15,602 nucleotides of DNA from Terriglobales bacterium (GTDB taxonomy: Bacteria; Acidobacteriota; Terriglobia; Terriglobales; Acidobacteriaceae): the NCBI GenBank assembly GCA_030043575.1, contig JASHXK010000322.1, positions 1-15,602 of the forward strand. Direction: 5' to 3'. Numbering within the stretch: the first letter of the stretch is position 1; every line of letters begins with the position of its first letter. Below, one piece after another: positions 1-6,300 of the stretch. The translations under genes and the position numbers were made by a program. The notes below the pieces were generated by a model. It ran no database searches. It was not told where the DNA came from and saw only the letters and a list, made by a program, of their open reading frames with translations.

Positions 1-63
1 CGTGCGACTACTGTTTCCCCGGACTTAACGATGCTCGAGGGGTTCCGCAATAGAACCGTGTGA
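1..63 (+). CDS. Possible 3' end of an upstream gene (partial)
   Basis: This frame is open from the first base and ends in TGA at 61-63, giving about 20 residues ending FRNRTV. It would end 9 bases before the GTG start of the following membrane protein gene on the same strand, which is typical operon spacing. With so little protein the family cannot be named. Another plus-strand frame is also open for about 50 bases, so this may be chance. Confidence 0.2.
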   Translation, partial: RATTVSPDLTMLEGFRNRTV

Positions 64-65
64 GG
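62..65 (+). promoter_or_regulatory. Shine-Dalgarno site that supports a GTG start at 73
   Basis: GAGG lies 7 bases upstream of the GTG at 73-75. This spacing is the main reason for choosing GTG over later in-frame starts such as the ATG at codon 51, which would remove the first membrane segment. Confidence 0.5.
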
Positions 66-72
66 TTCGCTG

Positions 73-1740
73 GTGACTCGCACCCAACCCAGCGTGGGTA
101 CCGATGGAACACAATCCGGCGGGTCTGTTCACCCTCCTTCTGCCCCATCTCGATATGTTTGTTACGTGCTGCTCCTGTTGATCCTCATCTGCTTCGCACT
201 CATTCGTTACCGGTTGCGTGCCATGCCGTTGGAGCGCGACGAAGGCGAATACGCTTATGGCGGTCAGCTCATTCTCCAAGGTTTTCCACTCTATGACCTT
301 GTCTACACTGTAAAGTTGCCAGGTACGCATGCAGCATATGCTATTCTTCTCGCGCTCCTTGGGCAGTCTCAAGGTCGCATCCACGTTGGCCTGATTTTCG
401 TAAACGCTGCCACCACGCTGCTCGTCTTCGTCCTGTGCACCCGGTGCTTCGGTCACTGGGCAGGACTCGTCGCAGCCGCCACGTATGCATTGCTGTCCAC
501 CGGTTCATCGGTCACTGGTTTCGCCGCGCATGCTACGCATTTCGTAGTTCTGTTCGCCTTGGCAGGAGCCTGGTTACAGCTAAAGTCAATAGAAGCGAAC
601 AAGGAATGGCTGTTTTTCTCCTCTGGGCTATTGTTCGGACTTGCCTTTCTCATGAAACAGCCGGGAATATGCTTCCTGCTGTGGGCGATTCTGTATCTGG
701 CTTGGAGTAAGCGCAAGCGCCCCACCACATGGACCCACCTAGGCACGCAGCTTGCCATGTTTCTTTTGGGCGGCATACTGCCGTTCGCTTTGACTTGTCT
801 GCTCGTCTGGCGTTCGGGAGCTTTTCAGAAGTTCTGGTTCTGGACGTTCTCGTATGCACGTGAATATGGAACCAACGTGAAACTGAGCGAGGGACTCATC
901 CTTCTCGGGCGCACGAGCACACATGCAATAGGGCCTGCCGTCTGGGTGTGGGTCATCGCACTTGTAGGATTGACTACCTTTCTTTGGAGCGCTCGCGCCC
1001 GGGCACATGCATTCTCCGTGATTTCTTTTCTCCTGTTTTCCTTTCTTGCCCTTTCGGCGGGACTGTATTTTCGTCCGCATTACTTCATTCTCTTCCTACC
1101 CGCCGTTTCGATACTGGTGGGCTTGGCGGTGAGTTGCGCCACCGAAGCTCTGCACAAATGGAAACAGTCGCCGGTTTTGAGCGCCGTCCCGGCTTTCCTG
1201 TTTGTGCTCGCCTTCTACATTGCGGTCTACCACCAACGAGCATTTTATTTCGAGATGAACGCAGTACAAGCCTGCGAGAAAACCTATTGGCCTAACCCGT
1301 TTCCCGAGATTCTGGAGATTTCGAACTATATAAACAGGACCGCGCCCGAGGGCGCGGAAATCGCTGTCATCGGCTCGGAGCCTGAGGTTTACTTCTATAC
1401 TCACCGGCGGTCGGCGACCGGATACATCTACACCTACCCCCTGCTCGAGCCACAGCGGTATGCCGTCGCGATGCAGAAAGAGATGGAAACTGAAATCGAG
1501 AAATCGCGGCCCGAGATCATCGTGCTCGTCAGTAATCCAAAGTCCTGGGTGGCATGGTTGGATGTGGCGTCACCCAACGAGATTCTGACTTGGGCGAACA
1601 CCTATATGCTGGAGCACTACGTCGTGGTCGGAGTGGCTGAGACGCTGGGGACTACTATCAAGTACTACTGGGGAGTAGACGCCAGAGAACATCGGACATC
1701 CTCCGAACGGGTCGTCTACGTTCTAAGGCGAACGTCCTAA
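73..1740 (+). CDS. GT-C fold integral membrane glycosyltransferase, PMT/ArnT (GT39)-like
   Basis: This 555-residue protein is predicted to sit in the cytoplasmic membrane and transfer a sugar from a polyprenyl-phosphate donor to an acceptor on the outer face. After a short polar Ser/Gly/Pro-rich N-terminus, a hydrophobic helix spans about residues 28-46. It is followed by an acidic RDEGEYAY motif at 55-62, the D-E-x-x-Y type first-loop motif that carries the catalytic acid in PMT/ArnT-like enzymes. Roughly ten further hydrophobic segments follow to about residue 386, with MKQPG at 194-198 and RPHYF at 334-338, both typical of the family. Residues ~400-555 form a soluble, probably extracytoplasmic tail (contains AVIGSEPEVYFY). 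Donor and acceptor are unknown. The start is GTG with GAGG 7 bases upstream. It converges on the 222-residue gene, 33 bases away, and is probably not part of the lipid operon. The family call is fairly secure; the exact GT family is less so. Confidence 0.8.
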   Translation: MTRTQPSVGTDGTQSGGSVHPPSAPSRYVCYVLLLLILICFALIRYRLRAMPLERDEGEYAYGGQLILQGFPLYDLVYTVKLPGTHAAYAILLALLGQSQGRIHVGLIFVNAATTLLVFVLCTRCFGHWAGLVAAATYALLSTGSSVTGFAAHATHFVVLFALAGAWLQLKSIEANKEWLFFSSGLLFGLAFLMKQPGICFLLWAILYLAWSKRKRPTTWTHLGTQLAMFLLGGILPFALTCLLVWRSGAFQKFWFWTFSYAREYGTNVKLSEGLILLGRTSTHAIGPAVWVWVIALVGLTTFLWSARARAHAFSVISFLLFSFLALSAGLYFRPHYFILFLPAVSILVGLAVSCATEALHKWKQSPVLSAVPAFLFVLAFYIAVYHQRAFYFEMNAVQACEKTYWPNPFPEILEISNYINRTAPEGAEIAVIGSEPEVYFYTHRRSATGYIYTYPLLEPQRYAVAMQKEMETEIEKSRPEIIVLVSNPKSWVAWLDVASPNEILTWANTYMLEHYVVVGVAETLGTTIKYYWGVDAREHRTSSERVVYVLRRTS

Positions 1741-1773
1741 AGTGGCCTGCTTTAGCGCTGCCAAACATTCCGA

Positions 1774-2442
1774 TTACTTTTCGGCCTGAAGGCTCCGCAT
1801 CAAGGAGGATTTCAACCCTTCGGCTTCGGCTTCAGTTTTCTCGAGTAGCGTCCCAACCCGTCGCAATAGCTCCGGATCTTCGTCGCGTAACGCCCGCCGA
1901 AACGCCTGCACGGCGGTTATGTTCTTGAACAGCTCAATCATCAGTGACAAAGCCTCTTCCCCTTTGAGCTCGGGGCTGCGGTCTTGTATTGACCGGCTCT
2001 GCGGGTCACGGGATTCTGCTGCCGTGGTCATGCCGCTACTCGCCTGCTCCTGGAGCGCGGCGATCTGCTGTTGCAAGCCGAGCATGTCCAGTCGGATCTG
2101 CCGTAGCAGTTCAAGAGCAGCGCGATCAAATTCGTGCTCCGGTCGTGAATACCATGCAATGGCCTTGCGCACGACTCGTTTCAGGAACACCCCCAGCGCA
2201 CCCAGCTTGCTGTAGGGTTCAACCTCTCCGAGCCGCGCCGCAATCTCCGCAAGGTGGCCTGCCATGGCAGCTTGATTGTCGAATTGCGCCGATCGGACCA
2301 TCCCTGTGTGATTCGGGATGCCGCGGGAAACCTGCTTGCCGGCGCTAGTGCTCGTGGCTTCGAGATACCTCCGCACCTCGAGCATGGCCTGCTCCAGGCT
2401 CATTGAGGAGGTAATCCGCAGCTTGCGCACGTCCTCGTTCAT
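1774..2442 (-). CDS. Uncharacterised 222-residue protein with basic/aromatic motif and coiled coil
   Basis: I do not recognise a named domain. Residues 1-30 form a likely helix (SMSLEQAMLEVRRYLE). Residues 86-108 hold a basic/aromatic stretch, FLKRVVRKAIAWYSRPEHEF, followed at ~109-133 by a heptad-like helix rich in Leu and Gln (LGLQQQIAALQEQ). A polar linker at ~134-158 leads to a second helical, highly charged segment at ~160-222 (ELFKNITAVQAFRRALRDED, then Glu/Lys-rich). There is no signal peptide or membrane segment. The Lys-Arg/Trp-Tyr motif followed by a coiled coil resembles, from memory, segments found before methyltransferase or glycosyltransferase domains in bacterial polysaccharide clusters. 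Here it stands alone, so an accessory or scaffolding role in surface polysaccharide work is only a guess. ATG at 2442 is supported by AGGAAAG 7 bases upstream. It lies 161 bases after the phosphopantetheinyl transferase, so it may or may not be co-transcribed. Confidence 0.65.
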   Translation of the reverse strand: MNEDVRKLRITSSMSLEQAMLEVRRYLEATSTSAGKQVSRGIPNHTGMVRSAQFDNQAAMAGHLAEIAARLGEVEPYSKLGALGVFLKRVVRKAIAWYSRPEHEFDRAALELLRQIRLDMLGLQQQIAALQEQASSGMTTAAESRDPQSRSIQDRSPELKGEEALSLMIELFKNITAVQAFRRALRDEDPELLRRVGTLLEKTEAEAEGLKSSLMRSLQAEK

Positions 2443-2449
2443 CCACTGA

Positions 2450-2456
2450 CTTTCCT
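2450..2456 (-). promoter_or_regulatory. Shine-Dalgarno site of the 222-residue gene
   Basis: On the minus strand AGGAAAG is followed by 7 bases and then ATG at 2442. The good match fixes the start and shows the gene has its own ribosome entry despite the long upstream spacer. Confidence 0.55.
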
Positions 2457-2522
2457 GTTTGGACCCGCGCTTGTGAGGAGAGACCGATTCCGCAAGACAT
2501 GGGATATTTTACAGGAGCGGCA

Positions 2523-2549
2523 GGGCCATAGGCCGGGTGAGGCCGGCCC
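2523..2549 (-). other. GC-rich interrupted inverted repeat between two genes
   Basis: GGGCC (2523-2527) pairs with GGCCC (2545-2549), and an inner GGCC (2531-2534) pairs with GGCC (2541-2544). The loop is six bases and there is a three-base ATA bulge on one side. It lies in the 161-base gap between the phosphopantetheinyl transferase and the 222-residue gene. It could act as an attenuator or transcript-end hairpin, but no run of T follows directly on the minus strand, so it is not called a rho-independent terminator. Confidence 0.25.
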
Positions 2550-2603
2550 GGCGAGGTATCCAATCTGAGGTAATTCATGCGGCCAAATTTGTGAGAAGCG
2601 GTA

Positions 2604-3353
2604 TCACAGCCGCGGGCACCCTGATAAACGTATGGGCGGACCGCCGGCCGGGACGCTGACCGCCGTGCGTGCTAGCTTACCGATGCATTGCCACCATCCC
2701 TCAAAGGCCTGTCTCTCTTCGTATCGGACATGTAATGGATACCATCCACGTGAAACTCCAATAACGGACGCATCAGCTCTATCTTCGTCTTGTATCGCAT
2801 AATCTAGGCCATCGCTTATCGAGGCCGACACTGTACGCGTGTCGACTCGCAAGCCCGTGCGCAAGGCCTTCAGAGCGCTCTCTTTTCCGCTCCAAAGAAT
2901 GGTGGCCAGATGATCTCGTTGCTCTTGTGATGACTGGGCGATGAGCGTCTGCTCCTCAGTAGTAAAGTAGTCGCTGATGAACGCATCGCTGCGCGGTTCG
3001 ACGAGCTCCAAGTCGCAGCCCACCACGCCGTGCGACGGCACAATGGCGCACACCGCTGTGCCATCGCGATGGCTCAGGGAAATAGAAATGTCAGCCGATT
3101 GATGATCGAGAAAAACCTCTGGTGCGCCGGTTGCAGCGGGGCGGATCTCGATGGCGCTTAGCTGCTTCGGGTGGGATGACAGCTCGAGATGTGCGGTCAC
3201 CGCTCGCTTTGCGGTCCAGCGCCCCAGTCGCCAGTCTGCTCGGCGTTTCGGAACCTTCATTCCTGCCAGGATCAGTTGTTCACCACTGCTCAACCACTCG
3301 TCATCAAGAGGCACGTCTGCGTTTACCTGTTCGAGCCACGAAATCTCCATCAC
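2604..3353 (-). CDS. Sfp-type 4'-phosphopantetheinyl transferase
   Basis: This cytoplasmic enzyme moves the 4'-phosphopantetheine arm of CoA onto a carrier protein residue, turning apo-ACP into holo-ACP. At 249 residues it has the two-lobed Sfp/AcpT length. Visible motifs, numbered from the GTG at 3353, are: basic CoA-contact region RRADWRLGRWTAKRA at 37-51; ISLSHRDG at 91-98 with His95; Mg2+-binding GCDLE at 112-116 with Asp114 and Glu116; and WSGKESALKAL at 154-164 with Lys157, Glu158 and Lys162. The catalytic residues are intact. Two starts are possible: GTG at 3353 (GTGA overlap) or ATG at 3350 (TGATG overlap with the carboxylase stop). Both imply translational coupling, and ATG is perhaps likelier. 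Its position directly after the synthase and carboxylase genes suggests it serves the synthase's five carrier domains, which unusually offer Thr instead of Ser. Confidence 0.93.
   Translation of the reverse strand: MMEISWLEQVNADVPLDDEWLSSGEQLILAGMKVPKRRADWRLGRWTAKRAVTAHLELSSHPKQLSAIEIRPAATGAPEVFLDHQSADISISLSHRDGTAVCAIVPSHGVVGCDLELVEPRSDAFISDYFTTEEQTLIAQSSQEQRDHLATILWSGKESALKALRTGLRVDTRTVSASISDGLDYAIQDEDRADASVIGVSRGWYPLHVRYEERQAFEGWWQCIGKLARTAVSVPAGGPPIRLSGCPRL
3348..3353 (-). promoter_or_regulatory. Stop/start overlap coupling carboxylase and phosphopantetheinyl transferase
   Basis: On the minus strand GTGATG contains the carboxylase stop TGA (3352-3350), an ATG sharing its last base (3350-3348) and an in-frame GTG just before it (3353-3351). 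Such overlaps usually mean re-initiation by terminating ribosomes and co-transcription. No strong Shine-Dalgarno site is seen upstream. Confidence 0.7.
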
Positions 3354-6300
3354 GGCGCCTGCAGAACAGCTTCCGGCTCAGCGGCTCGCGACTTTGCAGC
3401 AGTTACCGGTTCAGCTTTGCCAAGACCCCGCTCAATCGCATGGATGAGATATGGCCGAAGGGTTTTGGGTGCAATGATGGTGTGCAGCGCTCCCACTTCC
3501 ATCGCGCGATGGACGCTGTGAATGCGGTCGAACTCCGCGGCTACCTCGCCAAGCTTCTCCGAGTGTACGCGCTTGAAAAGCTCATCCAATTCCGCACGAA
3601 TGCGCCCTTTCTCAGCTGCATCAGCCTGAGCCAGCGCCTGGTTCAGCGCCTGCACCCGCGAGTCCTTTTGGGCGCGAGCTTCGACCTCAGTTGCGAAGAC
3701 CACTGCCGCAGCCGGCGCCCCTCCAATCACCGATGCGTAAGTCCCTTCCAACGCAACAACTTCTAGCTGCTCGTTCAAGGTTCGCGAGAACACTACATAA
3801 GCCCCGCCATGGTAGCGCGAGATCACGCAAAATACCATTGGCCCCTGGAAGTTGACCACCGCCCGGCCGATCTCCGCGCCATATTCCAGTTGCAAGCGGC
3901 GCATCGACTCGGGCGAACCGTCGAAGCCCGACAAATTCGCCAAGATCACCACCGGCCGATTATTGCTGGCGGCATTGATGGCCCGCGCGACTTTTTTCGA
4001 TGATAGAGGAAACAGCGTTCCCGCCGTCCATTGGTCAGGGCCGTCGGCTGGCACAAATCCGAAACGCGGCACGGGCTTGGACTCGATCCCGATCAGGCCG
4101 ACAGGATAACCCCCAAGGTGCGCGTCCCACACCACTGCGGTCTCCGCTGAGCGCATCCCGGACCATCGCTCTAAATACCCGTGATCCTGGTCGACGACTG
4201 CCCGCATCACCTTGCGAATCTCGAACGACTTCTTCCGTCCGGGATTGGTTTCGTTGGAGAAGATCTCGCCCACGGATGCAAAACCCTCCCCATCCCCATT
4301 GCGATGCGGCGACAGGCACACATCGCGATCAATCGGGTCATTCGTCACCGCCCGCCGAGGCGATTTTTCTCCCGGCGCGATGTAGGTGTGCTCGTAGTGA
4401 CGCATCAGTATGCGACATGCGTCGTCGATGTCGCGGGCAAAATACTGCGCTTGGCCATTGAATCCCATGATGCGGTCATAGCCGCCGATGCCCTGGTTGT
4501 CTTCTGCCGACACGCTGCCCGAGTAGTCGAGCGCGCGCTTGCCCGTCAGCACCATCGCCCCCTTGGGAGTCATAATCAACACGCCGCGGGTGTGCATGAG
4601 CATCGTGGCCTCAGCATTCCAATAGGGCTGGGCGCCGACATTGATGCCGTTGACTACCAGGTTCACCTCTCCTCCGGCCTGGGTGAACTGGACCAGGCTG
4701 CGCAGGACGCCCGCTATCCAATCCATGTTTTCCACCCCGCTGTCCATGGAGATCTTCGCGCCCGCCGACAGAGTGAACCACTCCAGGGGAACCTGCTTGT
4801 CACGGGCGCGATCCAGCGCGGCAAGAATGCGGCGGCATTCCGGCTCGGCCAGCGCCCCAAGATCCTTACTCGGATCACCCAGCAGTACTACCCGCGTCAT
4901 TCCCTCCGGGTGCTTCGCCGTGAAGTTGCGAATGATGCCGACAATGATGTTGGCCTTGTTTTCGCCATAGGGGCGGTCGACCGGCACCAGTCGGCCCTTG
5001 TCGTCAAGGTCAAGCTCAACAAACTCGCCGGGCGGCAGGTCCGCTCGCGTGTCTTCGGGCGCCGGCGTGAGCAGCTTGATAATCTCGTAGGGATAGAGAA
5101 GTCCGCGCTGACGCATCTTGACGACCTTCTGGTCGTATGCGGTTAGCGGGCGCATAGGTTGGAGCTTGGCCGCGGGCCGGAAGGTGGTTAGCAAACCGGC
5201 ATCCCCGGGCGCCGAGATGCGCATAATTGTATCCCGCAGCTCTCCGGTCCTTGGATTTGGAATACGCGCTCGCACCACTACCTGCTCCAGGCCGAGACCA
5301 TCCGTAGCCGGCGCCAAACGGCGCACGATGTCATTCACCTCGTCTGGCTTGAGATTCAGCGTCGGCCACACATAGAGGAAGATGCGATTCCAATAGAGTC
5401 GCTTGTTCGCTGGCCGCTGCGATTGGTACTGCCGGATAGCGGCAATGGCCTCGGCGAACATCCGCTCCAGCTGCGGCAGTTGCTCAATACGGCCGGCCTT
5501 ATTGTGTACCGGTGTCAGGTCTCGCACCTCGGCCACGGCAAACAGCCGCTCATCTTTGGGATTCACGTTGGCTACCGCGTGAAGCAAGTAAACATCCTCA
5601 ATCGAGGGCAGGCGCTCAATCTTGAAATTCTTGAGACGCCACAGATGCAGTCGTTCAGCCATCATAGGATGCACTCCGCGGAAAAGGCGCGCCTCTTCGT
5701 AACCGGAAGCACCTGGTTCGTAGGTGAAATGCTGCATCCCGCCCAGTCCCGGATCGCGCCCCGCGCCCGACACAGCCACTACGATGTGACGAACCAGACG
5801 TGGCAAACCGGCTTGATTGATGATGGAATGGATCTCCCGCTGGGTTTCCTCTGGCCCGGCTACTGGATCACTGCTCCAGGTGCAAAAATCCAGCACAACT
5901 TCGTCGTCGCTCGGAACCTGGGTGACAAAAGGAATGATCTCCCTCATCGCCCTGGCAAGTTGAGCATATTGAGCGTGCGCCGCGAGCACATGCACGTGCT
6001 TGCCCTTCTCGTCATACTCAGCCGACGGGCAGTTGTAGCCGTTCATCGACAACGTGCGAAAATTCGTCAGCTCATGAACGGAATAGTAGTAGCGCGAGAG
6101 CACGACCTCCAGCATCAATTCCCGCGTTGTGGGTGTCGCCATATCAAATCGGCTGGCAAGAATACTAGCCAGCGGCTGCGGACATTCAATCAGCGCGCGT
6201 ACTCTTTTCTGCCTGTCAACCGCGTCAGGATGCGCCTCCAGGTACGCCAGGTGAGCTTCAGCTTCGGCGTAGGTCTTGCGTCTCACCTCTTCAAACAGAG

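Noticed and set aside
25..456. Minus-strand open frame (143 codons) opposite the start of the membrane glycosyltransferase
   Set aside because: It overlaps the first membrane segments and catalytic motif of the real gene and shows no family signature.
1741..1773. Bidirectional terminator between the convergent genes
   Set aside because: The 33-base gap shows no clear GC-rich stem with flanking T-runs.
2870..3064. Separate 64-codon gene inside the phosphopantetheinyl transferase
   Set aside because: It is another reading frame of the same strand over the conserved metal-binding and Trp-Lys-Glu motifs; no independent evidence.
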